From Loxodes magnus (Eukaryota; Ciliophora; Karyorelictea; Loxodida; Loxodidae), in contig CAMPDV010000861.1 in assembly GCA_946699065.1 (NCBI GenBank), positions 62,001 to 126,000 on the forward strand: a stretch of 64,000 nucleotides of DNA. The letters run 5' to 3'. The notes under the pieces are model-generated. The model searched no databases. It saw nothing but the letters and a program-made list of their open reading frames with translations, and had not been told where the DNA came from. The position numbers were made by a program, and so were the translations under genes. Shown one piece after another: positions 37,848 through 51,200 of the stretch. The number at the start of each line of letters is the position of its first letter. Position 1 is the stretch's first letter.

Positions 37848-39305
37848 TTCCTTAATGTATAATATTGATTAGTGAGTGGTGTGAAATGTGTTTATTGGTG
37901 TTAATTATGATCAGAAAACATGTAATTGAAAGTGAGTAATTATCAAATGGGGAAGTTCACAAGTATATTCACTTTTATACTAGTAGTTTCATAGTAGATT
38001 CTTTGTAACTTCCTTAATGTATAATATTGATTAGTGAGTGGTGTGAAATGTGTTTATTGGTGTTAATTATGATGAGAAAACATGTAATTGAAAGTGAGTA
38101 ATTATCAAATGGGGAAGTTCACAAGTATATTATTTTTGATACTAGTAGTTTCATAGTAGATTCTTTGTAACTTCCTTTCAGTATAATATTGATTTGTGAG
38201 TGGTGTGAAATGTGTTTATTGGTGTTAATTATGATCAGAAAACATGTAATTGAAAGTGAGTAATTATCAAATGGGGAAGTTCACAAGTATATTCACTTTT
38301 ATACTAGCAGTTTCATAGTAGATTCTTTGTAACTTCCTTAATGTATAATATTGATTTGTGAGTGGTGTGAAATGTGTTTATTGGTGTTAATTATGATCAG
38401 AAAACATGTAATTGAAAGTGAGTAATTATTAATTGGGGAAGTTCAAAAGTATATTATTTTTGATATTAGTAGTTTCATATAGATTCTTTGTAACTTCCTT
38501 AATGTATAATATTGATTAGTGAGTGGTGTGAAATGTGTTTATTGGTGTTAATTATGATGAGAAAACATGTAATTGAAAGTGAGTAATTATTAATTGGGGA
38601 AGTTCACAAGTATATTATTTTTGATACTAGTAGTTTCATAGTAGATTCTTTGTAACTTCCTTAATGTATAATATTGATTAGTGAGTGGTGTGAAATGTGT
38701 TTATTGGTTTTAATTATGATGAGAAAACATGTAATTGAAAGTGAGTAATTATCAACTGGGGAAGTTCACAAGTATATTCAATTTGATACTAGACGTTTGA
38801 AAATAAATTCTATGTAACTTCCTTAATGTATAATATTGATTAGTGAGTGGTGTGAAATGTGTTTATTGGTGTTAATTATGATGAGAAAACATGTAATTGA
38901 AAGTGAGTATTTATTAATTGGGGAAGTTCAGAAGTATATTATTTTTGATATTAGTAGTTTCATAGTAGATTCTTTGTAACTTCCTTAATGTATAATATTG
39001 ATTTGTGAGTGGTGTGAAATGTGTTTATTGGTTTTAATTATGATGAGAAAACATGTAATTGAAAGTGAGTTATTATTAACTGGAAAAGTTCAGAAGTATG
39101 TTCACTTTTTTATTAGTAGTTTCATAGTAGATTCTTTGTAACTTCCTTAATGTATAATATTGATTAGTGAGTGGTGTGAAATGTGTTTATTGGTGTTAAT
39201 TATGATCAGAAAACATGTAATTGAAAGTGAGTAATTATTAATTGGGGAAGTTCGGAAGTATATTATTTTTGTTACTACGTAGTTTTAGAGTAGATTCTTT
39301 GTAAC
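37848..39305. repeat. 9-mer higher-order repeat, copy 2 (1458 bp)
   Basis: Clean nine-monomer unit (9 x 162) matching 36107-37847 without the scar. It ends with the CpG-containing variant TACTACGTAGTTTTAGAG, a type that then starts to disperse into the following X-S-Y region (39923 and 43322). Confidence 0.9.
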
Positions 39306-40114
39306 TTCCTTAATGTATAATATTGATTAGTGAGTGGTGTGAAATGTGTTTATTGGTTTTAATTATGATGAGAAAACATGTAATTGAAAGTGAGTAATTA
39401 TCAAATGGGAAGTTCAGAAGTATATTATTTTTGATATTAGTAGTTTAAAAGTAGATTCTATGTAACTTCCTTTCATTATAATATTGATTAGTGAGTGGTG
39501 TGAAATGTGTTTATTGGTTATAATTATGATGAGAAAACATGTAATTGAAAGTGAGTAATTATCAACTGCGGAAGTTCACAAGTATATTCAATTTGATACT
39601 AGACGTTTGAAAATAAATTCTATGTAACTTCCTTAATGTATAATATTGATTAGTGAGTGGTGTGAAATGTTTTTATTGGTGTTAATTATGATGAGAAAAC
39701 ATGTAATTGAAAGTGCGTAATTATCAAATGGGGAAGTTCAAAAGTATATTATTTTTGATATTAGTAGTTTCATATAGATTCTTTGTAACTTCCTTAATGT
39801 ATAATATTGATTGGTGAGTGGTGTGAAATGTGTTTATTGGTGTTAATTAGTATCAGAAAACATGTAATTGAAAGTGAGTAATTATCAAATGGGGAAGTTC
39901 ACTAGTATATTATTTTTGTTACTACGTAGTTTTAGAGTAGATTCTTTGTAACTTCCTTAATGTATAATATTGATTAGTGAGTGGTGTGAAATGTGTTTAT
40001 TGGTGTTAATTATGATCAGAAAACATGTAATTGAAAGTGAGTAATTATCAAATGGGGAAGTTCACAAGTATATTATTTTTTTTACTAGTAGTTTCATAGT
40101 AGATTCTTTGTAAC
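39306..40114. repeat. Block X, copy 1 (809 bp, 5 monomers)
   Basis: First element of the order X-S-Y-S-X-S-Y. Markers are TCAAATGGGAAG with AGTTTAAAAG, TTGGTTATAATT, TCAACTGCGG, GAAATGTTTTTATTGG with AAAGTGCG, TTAATTAGTATCAG (39848) and TACTACGTAG (39923). Repeated at 42705-43513 at a constant offset of 3399. Confidence 0.9.
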
Positions 40115-41085
40115 TTCCTTAATGTATAATATTGATTAGTGAGTGGTGTGAAATGTGTTTATTGGTGTTAATTATGATGAGAAAACATGTAATTGAAAGT
40201 GAGTAATTATCAAATGGGGAAGTTCACAAGTATATTATTTTTGATACTAGTAGTTTAAAAGTAGATTCTTTGTAACTTCCTTAATGTATAATATTGATTT
40301 GTGAGTGGTGTGAAATGTGTTTATTGGTTTTAATTATGATCAGAAAACATGTAATTGAAAGAGAGTAATTATTAATTGGGGAAGTTCAGAAGTATATTAT
40401 TTTTGATACTAGTAGTTTCATAGTAGATTCTTTGTAACTTCCTTAATGTATAATATTGATTAGTGAGTGGTGTGAAATGTGTTTATTGGTGTTAATTATG
40501 ATCAGAAAACATGTAATTGAAAGTGAGTAATTATCAAATGGGGAAGTTCACAAGTATATTATTTTTGATACTAGTAGTTTCATAGTAGATTCTTTGTAAC
40601 TTCCTTAATGTATAATATTGATTTGTGAGTGGTGTGAAATGTGTTTATTGGTTTTAATTATGATGAGAAAACATGTAATTGAAAGTGAGTAATTATCAAC
40701 TGGGGAAGTTCACAAGTATATTCAATTTGATACTAGACGTTTGAAAATAAATTCTATGTAACTTCCTTAATGTATAATATTGATTAGTGAGTGGTGTGAA
40801 ATGTTTTTATTGGTGTTAATTATGATGAGAAAACATGTAATTGAAAGTGCGTAATTATCAAATGGGGAAGTTCAAAAGTATATTATTTTTGATATTAGTA
40901 GTTTCATATAGATTCTTTGTAACTTCCTTAATGTATAATATTGATTGGTGAGTGGTGTGAAATGTGTTTATTGGTGTTAATTAGTATCAGAAAACATGTA
41001 ATTGAAAGTGAGTAATTATCAAATGGGGAAGTTCACAAGTATATTCAATTTGATACTAGACGTTTGAAAATAAATTCTATGTAAC
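40115..41085. repeat. Block S, copy 1 (971 bp, 6 monomers)
   Basis: Begins with a TGATGA/TCAAATGG monomer with AGTTTAAAAG and contains the unique change AAAGAGAGTAATT (40361). It ends with the TTAATTAGTATCAG monomer (40982) carrying TTCAATTTGATACTAGACG. Copies lie at 41734-42704 (offset 1619) and 43514-44484 (offset 3399), all 971 bp long. Confidence 0.92.
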
Positions 41086-41733
41086 TTCCTTAATGTATAA
41101 TATTGATTAGTGAGTGGTGTGAAATGTTTTTATTGGTGTTAATTATGATGAGAAAACATGTAATTGAAAGTGCGTAATTATCAAATGGGGAAGTTCACAA
41201 GTATATTCACTTTTATACTAGTAGTTTCATAGTAGATTCTTTGTAACTTCCTTTCAGTATAATATTGATTAGTGAGTGGTGTGAAATGTGTTTATTGGTG
41301 TTAATTATGATCAGAAAACATGTAATTGAAAGTGAGTAATTATCAAATGGGGAAGTTCAGAAGTATATTATTTTTGATACTAGTAGTTTCAGAGTAGATT
41401 CTATGTAACTTCCTTTCATTATAATATTGATTAGTGAGTGGTGTGAAATGTGTTTATTGGTGTTAATTATGATGAGAAAACATGTAATTGAAAGTGAGTA
41501 ATTATCAAATGGGGAAGTTCAAAAGTATATTATTTTTGATATTAGTAGTTTCATAGTAGATTCTTTGTAACTTCCTTAATGTATAATATTGATTAGTGAG
41601 TGGTGTGAAATGTGTTTATTGGTGTTAATTATGATCAGAAAACATGTAATTGAAAGTGAGTAATTATTAACTGGGGAAGTTCACAAGTATGTTCACTTTT
41701 TTATTAGTAGTTTCATAGTAGATTCTTTGTAAC
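41086..41733. repeat. Block Y, copy 1 (648 bp, 4 monomers)
   Basis: Four monomers: GAAATGTTTTTATTGG with AAAGTGCG; a TTTCAGTATAAT monomer with TTTCAGAG; a TTTCATTATAAT monomer with TTCAAAAG; and an ATTAACTGG monomer with TTTTTTATTAG. Repeated at 44485-45132. A partly altered version also appears near 48.9-49.4 kb. Confidence 0.9.
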
Positions 41734-42704
41734 TTCCTTAATGTATAATATTGATTAGTGAGTGGTGTGAAATGTGTTTATTGGTGTTAATTATGATGAG
41801 AAAACATGTAATTGAAAGTGAGTAATTATCAAATGGGGAAGTTCACAAGTATATTATTTTTGATACTAGTAGTTTAAAAGTAGATTCTTTGTAACTTCCT
41901 TAATGTATAATATTGATTTGTGAGTGGTGTGAAATGTGTTTATTGGTTTTAATTATGATCAGAAAACATGTAATTGAAAGAGAGTAATTATTAATTGGGG
42001 AAGTTCAGAAGTATATTATTTTTGATACTAGTAGTTTCATAGTAGATTCTTTGTAACTTCCTTAATGTATAATATTGATTAGTGAGTGGTGTGAAATGTG
42101 TTTATTGGTGTTAATTATGATCAGAAAACATGTAATTGAAAGTGAGTAATTATCAAATGGGGAAGTTCACAAGTATATTATTTTTGATACTAGTAGTTTC
42201 ATAGTAGATTCTTTGTAACTTCCTTAATGTATAATATTGATTTGTGAGTGGTGTGAAATGTGTTTATTGGTTTTAATTATGATGAGAAAACATGTAATTG
42301 AAAGTGAGTAATTATCAACTGGGGAAGTTCACAAGTATATTCAATTTGATACTAGACGTTTGAAAATAAATTCTATGTAACTTCCTTAATGTATAATATT
42401 GATTAGTGAGTGGTGTGAAATGTTTTTATTGGTGTTAATTATGATGAGAAAACATGTAATTGAAAGTGCGTAATTATCAAATGGGGAAGTTCAAAAGTAT
42501 ATTATTTTTGATATTAGTAGTTTCATATAGATTCTTTGTAACTTCCTTAATGTATAATATTGATTGGTGAGTGGTGTGAAATGTGTTTATTGGTGTTAAT
42601 TAGTATCAGAAAACATGTAATTGAAAGTGAGTAATTATCAAATGGGGAAGTTCACAAGTATATTCAATTTGATACTAGACGTTTGAAAATAAATTCTATG
42701 TAAC
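41734..42704. repeat. Block S, copy 2 (971 bp)
   Basis: Exact-length copy of 40115-41085 placed between the two X-S-Y triplets. AAAGAGAGTAATT lies at 41980 and TTAATTAGTATCAG at 42601, both 1619 bases from copy 1. Confidence 0.92.
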
Positions 42705-43513
42705 TTCCTTAATGTATAATATTGATTAGTGAGTGGTGTGAAATGTGTTTATTGGTTTTAATTATGATGAGAAAACATGTAATTGAAAGTGAGTAATTAT
42801 CAAATGGGAAGTTCAGAAGTATATTATTTTTGATATTAGTAGTTTAAAAGTAGATTCTATGTAACTTCCTTTCATTATAATATTGATTAGTGAGTGGTGT
42901 GAAATGTGTTTATTGGTTATAATTATGATGAGAAAACATGTAATTGAAAGTGAGTAATTATCAACTGCGGAAGTTCACAAGTATATTCAATTTGATACTA
43001 GACGTTTGAAAATAAATTCTATGTAACTTCCTTAATGTATAATATTGATTAGTGAGTGGTGTGAAATGTTTTTATTGGTGTTAATTATGATGAGAAAACA
43101 TGTAATTGAAAGTGCGTAATTATCAAATGGGGAAGTTCAAAAGTATATTATTTTTGATATTAGTAGTTTCATATAGATTCTTTGTAACTTCCTTAATGTA
43201 TAATATTGATTGGTGAGTGGTGTGAAATGTGTTTATTGGTGTTAATTAGTATCAGAAAACATGTAATTGAAAGTGAGTAATTATCAAATGGGGAAGTTCA
43301 CTAGTATATTATTTTTGTTACTACGTAGTTTTAGAGTAGATTCTTTGTAACTTCCTTAATGTATAATATTGATTAGTGAGTGGTGTGAAATGTGTTTATT
43401 GGTGTTAATTATGATCAGAAAACATGTAATTGAAAGTGAGTAATTATCAAATGGGGAAGTTCACAAGTATATTATTTTTTTTACTAGTAGTTTCATAGTA
43501 GATTCTTTGTAAC
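42705..43513. repeat. Block X, copy 2 (809 bp)
   Basis: Matches 39306-40114 at offset 3399 (TTGGTTATAATT near 39517 and 42916; TACTACGTAG at 39923 and 43322). Its left neighbour is the ACTAGACG tail of S copy 2, not the TTTTAGAG tail that precedes X copy 1, which fixes the boundary. Confidence 0.9.
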
Positions 43514-44484
43514 TTCCTTAATGTATAATATTGATTAGTGAGTGGTGTGAAATGTGTTTATTGGTGTTAATTATGATGAGAAAACATGTAATTGAAAGTG
43601 AGTAATTATCAAATGGGGAAGTTCACAAGTATATTATTTTTGATACTAGTAGTTTAAAAGTAGATTCTTTGTAACTTCCTTAATGTATAATATTGATTTG
43701 TGAGTGGTGTGAAATGTGTTTATTGGTTTTAATTATGATCAGAAAACATGTAATTGAAAGAGAGTAATTATTAATTGGGGAAGTTCAGAAGTATATTATT
43801 TTTGATACTAGTAGTTTCATAGTAGATTCTTTGTAACTTCCTTAATGTATAATATTGATTAGTGAGTGGTGTGAAATGTGTTTATTGGTGTTAATTATGA
43901 TCAGAAAACATGTAATTGAAAGTGAGTAATTATCAAATGGGGAAGTTCACAAGTATATTATTTTTGATACTAGTAGTTTCATAGTAGATTCTTTGTAACT
44001 TCCTTAATGTATAATATTGATTTGTGAGTGGTGTGAAATGTGTTTATTGGTTTTAATTATGATGAGAAAACATGTAATTGAAAGTGAGTAATTATCAACT
44101 GGGGAAGTTCACAAGTATATTCAATTTGATACTAGACGTTTGAAAATAAATTCTATGTAACTTCCTTAATGTATAATATTGATTAGTGAGTGGTGTGAAA
44201 TGTTTTTATTGGTGTTAATTATGATGAGAAAACATGTAATTGAAAGTGCGTAATTATCAAATGGGGAAGTTCAAAAGTATATTATTTTTGATATTAGTAG
44301 TTTCATATAGATTCTTTGTAACTTCCTTAATGTATAATATTGATTGGTGAGTGGTGTGAAATGTGTTTATTGGTGTTAATTAGTATCAGAAAACATGTAA
44401 TTGAAAGTGAGTAATTATCAAATGGGGAAGTTCACAAGTATATTCAATTTGATACTAGACGTTTGAAAATAAATTCTATGTAAC
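43514..44484. repeat. Block S, copy 3 (971 bp)
   Basis: Third copy, with AAAGAGAGTAATT at 43760 and TTAATTAGTATCAG at 44381, both 3399 bases from copy 1. Confidence 0.92.
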
Positions 44485-45132
44485 TTCCTTAATGTATAAT
44501 ATTGATTAGTGAGTGGTGTGAAATGTTTTTATTGGTGTTAATTATGATGAGAAAACATGTAATTGAAAGTGCGTAATTATCAAATGGGGAAGTTCACAAG
44601 TATATTCACTTTTATACTAGTAGTTTCATAGTAGATTCTTTGTAACTTCCTTTCAGTATAATATTGATTAGTGAGTGGTGTGAAATGTGTTTATTGGTGT
44701 TAATTATGATCAGAAAACATGTAATTGAAAGTGAGTAATTATCAAATGGGGAAGTTCAGAAGTATATTATTTTTGATACTAGTAGTTTCAGAGTAGATTC
44801 TATGTAACTTCCTTTCATTATAATATTGATTAGTGAGTGGTGTGAAATGTGTTTATTGGTGTTAATTATGATGAGAAAACATGTAATTGAAAGTGAGTAA
44901 TTATCAAATGGGGAAGTTCAAAAGTATATTATTTTTGATATTAGTAGTTTCATAGTAGATTCTTTGTAACTTCCTTAATGTATAATATTGATTAGTGAGT
45001 GGTGTGAAATGTGTTTATTGGTGTTAATTATGATCAGAAAACATGTAATTGAAAGTGAGTAATTATTAACTGGGGAAGTTCACAAGTATGTTCACTTTTT
45101 TATTAGTAGTTTCATAGTAGATTCTTTGTAAC
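44485..45132. repeat. Block Y, copy 2 (648 bp)
   Basis: Matches 41086-41733 at offset 3399 through to the TTTTTTATTAG monomer. Similarity ends at 45133, where the next monomer is TTTGTGAG with AAAGTGCG in place of TTAGTGAG with TGATGA. Confidence 0.9.
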
Positions 45133-47073
45133 TTCCTTAATGTATAATATTGATTTGTGAGTGGTGTGAAATGTGTTTATTGGTGTTAATTATGATCAGA
45201 AAACATGTAATTGAAAGTGCGTAATTATCAAATGGGGAAGTTCACAAGTATATTCTTTTTGATATTAGTAGTTTCATATAGATTCTTTGTAACTTCCTTT
45301 CAGTATAATATTGATTAGTGAGTGGTGTGAAATGTGTTTATTGGTGTTAATTATGATCAGAAAACATGTAATTGAAAGTGAGTAATTATCAAATGGGGAA
45401 GTTCACAAGTATATTATTTTTGATACTAGTAGTTTCATAGTAGATTCTTTGTAACTTCCTTAATGTATAATATTGATTAGTGAGTGGTGTGAAATGTGTT
45501 TATTGGTGTTAATTATGATCAGAAAACATGTAATTGAAAGTGAGTAATTATTATTTGGGGAAGTTCACAAGTATATTATTTTTGTTACTAGTAGTTTCAT
45601 AGTAGATTCTTTGTAACTTCCTTAATGTATAATATTGATTAGTGAGTGGTGTGAAATGTGTTTATTGGTGTTAATTATGATCAGAAAACATGTAATTGAA
45701 AGTGCGTAATTATCAAATGGGGAAGTTCACAAGTATATTATTTTTGATATTAGTAGTTTCATATAGATTCTTTGTAACTTCCTTAATGTATAATATTGAT
45801 TGGTGAGTGGTGTGAAATGTGTTTATTGGTGTTAATTATGATGAGAAAACATGTAATTGAAAGTGAGTATTTATTAATTGGGGAAGTTCGGAAGTATGTT
45901 CACTTTGATACTGTAATTTAAAAGTAGATTCTTTGTAACTTCCTTAATGTATAATATTGATTAGTGAGTGGTGTGAAATGTGTTTATTGGTGTTAATTAT
46001 GATGAGAAAACATGTAATTGAAAGTGAGTAATTATCAAATGGGGAAGTTCACAAGTATATTCACTTTTATACTAGTAGTTTCATAGTAGATTCTTTGTAA
46101 CTTCCTTAATGTATAATATTGATTAGTGAGTGGTGTGAAATGTGTTTATTGGTGTTAATTATGATGAGAAAACATGTAATTGAAAGTGAGTAATTATTAA
46201 TTGGGGAAGTTCAGAAGTATGTTCACTTTGATACTGTAGTCTGAAAGTAGATTCTTTGTAACTTCCTTAATGTATAATATTGATTTGTGAGTGGTGTGAA
46301 ATGTGTTTATTGGTGTTAATTATGATCAGAAAACATGTAATTGAAAGTGAGTAATTATTAATTGGGGAAGTTAATAAGCATATTCACTTTTATACTAGTA
46401 GTTTCATAGTAGATTCTTTGTAACTTCCTTTCAGTATAATATTGATTAGTGAGTGGTGTGAAATGTGTTTATCGGTGTTAATTATGATCAGAAAACATGT
46501 AATTGAAAGTGAGTAATTATTAATTGGGGAAGTTCACAAGTATATTATTTTTGATACTAGTAGTTTCATAGTAGATTCTTTGTAACTTCCTTAATGTATA
46601 ATATTGATTAGTGAGTGGTGTGAAATGTGTTTATTGGTGTTAATTATGATCAGAAAACATGTAATTGAAAGTGAGTAATTATTAACTGGGGAAGTTCACA
46701 AGTATGTTCACTTTTTTATTAGTAGTTTCATAGTAGATTCTTTGTAACTTCCTTAATGTATAATATTGATTAGTGAGTGGTGTGAAATGTGTTTATTGGT
46801 GTTAATTATGATCAGAAAACATGTAATTGAAAGTGAGTAATTATCAAATGGGGAAGTTCGGAAGTATATTATTTTTGTTTCTACGTAGTTTTAGAGTAGA
46901 TTCTTTGTAACTTCCTTAATGTATAATATTGATTAGTGAGTGGTGTGAAATGTGTTTATTGGTGTTAATTATGATGAGAAAACATGTAATTGAAAGTGAG
47001 TAATTATTAATTGGGGAAGTTCGGAAGTATATTATTTTTGATACTAGTAGTTTCATAGTAGATTCTTTGTAAC
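45133..47073. repeat. Mosaic monomers
   Basis: About 12 monomers of mixed types, including a shortened loop (TATATTCTTTTTGATATTAG near 45250), ATTATTTGGGG near 45550, TAGTCTGAAAG near 46240 and TTTCTACGTAG near 46878. No clear period and no gene are seen. Confidence 0.7.
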
Positions 47074-48207
47074 TTCCTTTCAGTATAATATTGATTAGTG
47101 AGTGGTGTGAAATGTGTTTATCGGTGTTAATTATGATGAGAAAACATGTAATTGAAAGTGAGTAATTATCAAATGGGGAAGTTCACAAGTATATTATTTT
47201 TGATACTAGTAGTTTCATAGTAGATTCTTTGTAACTTCCTTAATGTATAATATTGATTTGTGAGTGGTGTGAAATGTGTTTATTGGTGTTAATTATGATC
47301 AGAAAACATGTAATTGAAAGTGAGTAATTATTAACTGGGGAAGTTCACAAGTATATTATTTTTGATATTAGTAGTTTGAAAGTAGATTCTTTGTAACTTC
47401 CTTTCAGTATAATATTGATTAGTGAGTGGTGTGAAATGTGTTTATCGGTGTTAATTATGATGAGAAAACATGTAATTGAAAGTGAGTACTTATCAAATGG
47501 GGAAGTTCACAAGTATATTATTTTTGATACTAGTAGTTTCATAGTAGATTCTTTGTAACTTCCTTAATGTATAATATTGATTAGTGAGTGGTGTGAAATG
47601 TGTTTATTGGTGTTAATTATGATCAGAAAACATGTAATTGAAAGTGAGTAATTATTAATTGGGGAAGTTCGGAAGTATATTATTTTTGATACTAGTAGTT
47701 TCATAGTAGATTCTTTGTAACTTCCTTTCATTATAATATTGATTAGTGAGTGGTGTGAAATGTGTTTATCGGTGTTAATTATGATCAGAAAACATGTAAT
47801 TGAAAGTGAGTACTTATCAAATGGGGAAGTTCACAAGTATATTATTTTTGATACTAGTAGTTTCATAGTAGATTCTTTGTAACTTCCTTAATGTATAATA
47901 TTGATTAGTGAGTGGTGTGAAATGTGTTTATTGGTGTTAATTATGATCAGAAAACATGTAATTGAAAGTGAGTAATTATTAATTGGGGAAGTTCACAAGT
48001 ATATTATTTTTGATATTAGTAGTTTGAAAGTAGATTCTTTGTAACTTCCTTTCAGTATAATATTGATTAGTGAGTGGTGTGAAATGTGTTTATCGGTGTT
48101 AATTATGATGAGAAAACATGTAATTGAAAGTGAGTACTTATCAAATGGGGAAGTTCACAAGTATATTATTTTTGATACTAGTAGTTTCATAGTAGATTCT
48201 TTGTAAC
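47074..48207. repeat. Dimeric higher-order repeat, period 324 bp (3.5 copies)
   Basis: TTTATCGGTG recurs at 47121, 47445, 47769 and 48093 (position of TCGG), exactly 324 bases apart, in alternate monomers. The odd members have a TTTCAGTATAAT or TTTCATTATAAT linker, TATCGG and, in three of four, GAGTACTTATCAAATGG. The even members have the AATGTATAAT linker and ATTAATTGG or ATTAACTGG. Dimers start at 47074, 47398 and 47722, with a single odd monomer at 48046-48207. The next monomer (48208) also has TATCGG but with a different module, ending the alternation. Confidence 0.9.
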
Positions 48208-51200
48208 TTCCTTAATGTATAATATTGATTTGTGAGTGGTGTGAAATGTGTTTATCGGTGTTAATTATGATCAGAAAACATGTAATTGAAAGTGAGTAAT
48301 TATCAAATGGGGAAGTTCAGAAGTATATTCACATTCATACTAGAAGTTTCATAGTAGATTCTTTGTAACTTCCTTTCAGTATAATATTGATTAGTGAGTG
48401 GTGTGAAATGTGTTTATTGGTGTTAATTATGATCAGAAAACATGTAATTGAAAGTGAGTTATTATTAACTGGGGAAGTTCACAAGTATGTTCACTTTTTT
48501 ATTAGTAGTTTCATAGTAGATTCTTTGTAACTTCCTTAATGTATAATATTGATTTGTGAGTGGTGTGAAATGTGTTTATTGGTTTTAATTATGATGAGAA
48601 AACATGTAATTGAAAGTGAGTAATTATCAACTGGGGAAGTTCACAAGTATATTCAATTTGATACTAGACGTTTGAAAATAAATTCTATGTAACTTCCTTA
48701 ATGTATAATATTGATTAGTGAGTGGTGTGAAATGTGTTTATTGGTGTTAATTATGATCAGAAAACATGTAATTGAAAGTGAGTAATTATCAACTGCGGAA
48801 GTTCACAAGTATATTCAATTTGATACTAGACGTTTGAAAATAAATTCTATGTAACTTCCTTAATGTATAATATTGATTAGTGAGTGGTGTGAAATGTTTT
48901 TATTGGTGTTAATTATGATGAGAAAACATGTAATTGAAAGTGCGTAATTATCAAATGGGGAAGTTCACAAGTATATTATTTTTGATACTAGTAGTTTCAT
49001 AGTAGATTCTTTGTAACTTCCTTTCAGTATAATATTGATTAGTGAGTGGTGTGAAATGTGTTTATTGGTGTTAATTATGATCAGAAAACATGTAATTGAA
49101 AGTGAGTAATTATCAAATGGGGAAGTTCAGAAGTATATTATTTTTGATACTAGTAGTTTCAGAGTAGATTCTATGTAACTTCCTTTCATTATAATATTGA
49201 TTAGTGAGTGGTGTGAAATGTGTTTATTGGTGTTAATTATGATGAGAAAACATGTAATTGAAAGTGAGTAATTATCAAATGGGGAAGTTCAAAAGTATAT
49301 TATTTTTGATATTAGTAGTTTCATAGTAGATTCTTTGTAACTTCCTTAATGTATAATATTGATTAGTGAGTGGTGTGAAATGTGTTTATTGGTGTTAATT
49401 ATGATCAGAAAACATGTAATTGAAAGTGAGTAATTATTAATTGGGGAAGTTCAGAAGTATATTCACATTCATACTAGTAGTTTCATAGTAGATTCTATGT
49501 AACTTCCTTTCAGTATAATATTGATTAGTGAGTGGTGTGAAATGTGTTTATTGGTGTTAATTTTGATGAGAAAACATGTAATTGAAAGTGCGTAATTATC
49601 AAATGGGGAAGTTCAAAAGTATATTATTTTTGATATTAGTAGTTTCATAGTAGATTCTTTGTAACTTCCTTAATGTATAATATTGATTAGTGAGTGGTGT
49701 GAAATGTGTTTATTGGTGTTAATTATGATCAGAAAACATGTAATTGAAAGTGCGTAATTATCAAATGGAGAAGTTCAGAAGTATATTATTTTTGATATTA
49801 GTAGTTTCATATAGATTCTTTGTAACTTCCTTAATGTATAATATTGATTGGTGAGTGGTGTGAAATGTGTTTATTGGTGTTAATTATGATCAGAAAACAT
49901 GTAATTGAAAGTGAGTAATTATCAAATGGGGAAGTTAATAAGTATGTTCACTTTGTTACTAGTAGTTTGATAGTAGATTCTTTGTAACTTCCTTAATGTA
50001 TAATATTGATTAGTGAGTGGTGTGAAATGTTTTTATTGGTGTTAATTATGATGAGAAAACATGTAATTAAAAGTGCGTAATTATCAAATGGGGAAGTTCA
50101 AAAGTATATTATTTTTGATATTAGTAGTTTCATATAGATTCTTTGTAACTTCCTTAATGTATAATATTGATTGGTGAGTGGTGTGAAATGTGTTTATTGG
50201 TGTTAATTATGATCAGAAAACATGTAATTGAAATTGAGTAATTATTAATTGGGGAAGTTCACAAGTATATTATTTTTGATACTAGTAGTTTTAGAGTAGA
50301 TTCTTTGTAACTTCCTTAATGTATAATATTGATTTGTGAGTGGTGTGAAATGTGTTTATTGGTGTTAATTATGATGAGAAAACATGTAATTGAAAGTGAG
50401 TAATTATTAATTGGGGAAGTTCAGAAGTATATTCACATTCATATTAGTAGTTTCAGAGTAGATTCTATGTAACTTCCTTTCATTATAATATTGATTAGTG
50501 AGTGGTGTGAAATGTGTTTATTGGTGTTAATTATGATGAGAAAACATGTAATTGAAAGTGAGTAATTATTAATTGGGGAAGTTCACAAGTATATTCACTT
50601 TTATACTAGTAGTTTCATAGTAGATTCTTTGTAACTTCCTTAATGTATAATATTGATTTGTGAGTGGTGTGAAATGTGTTTATTGGTTTTAATTATGATG
50701 AGAAAACATGTAATTGAAAGTGAGTAATTATCAAATGGGGAAGTTCATGAGTATATTCACTTTTATACTAGTAGTTTCATAGTAGATTCTTTGTAACTTC
50801 CTTAATGTATAATATTGATTAGTGAGTGGTGTGAAATGTGTTTATTGGTGTTAATTATGATCAGAAAACATGTAATTGAAAGTGAGTAATTATCAAATGG
50901 GGAAGTTAATAAGTATGTTCACTTTGTTACTAGTAGTTTGATAGTAGATTCTTTGTAACTTCCTTTCAAGATCATATTGATTAGTGAGTGGTGTGAAATG
51001 TGTTTATTGGTGTTAATTATGATGAGAAAACATGTAATTGAAAGTGAGTATTTATTAATTGGGGAAGTTCAGAAGTATATTATTTTTGATACTAGTAGTT
51101 TCATAGTAGATTCTTTGTAACTTCCTTAATGTATAATATTGATTAGTGAGTGGTGTGAAATGTGTTTATTGGTGTTAATTATGATGAGAAAACATGTAAT

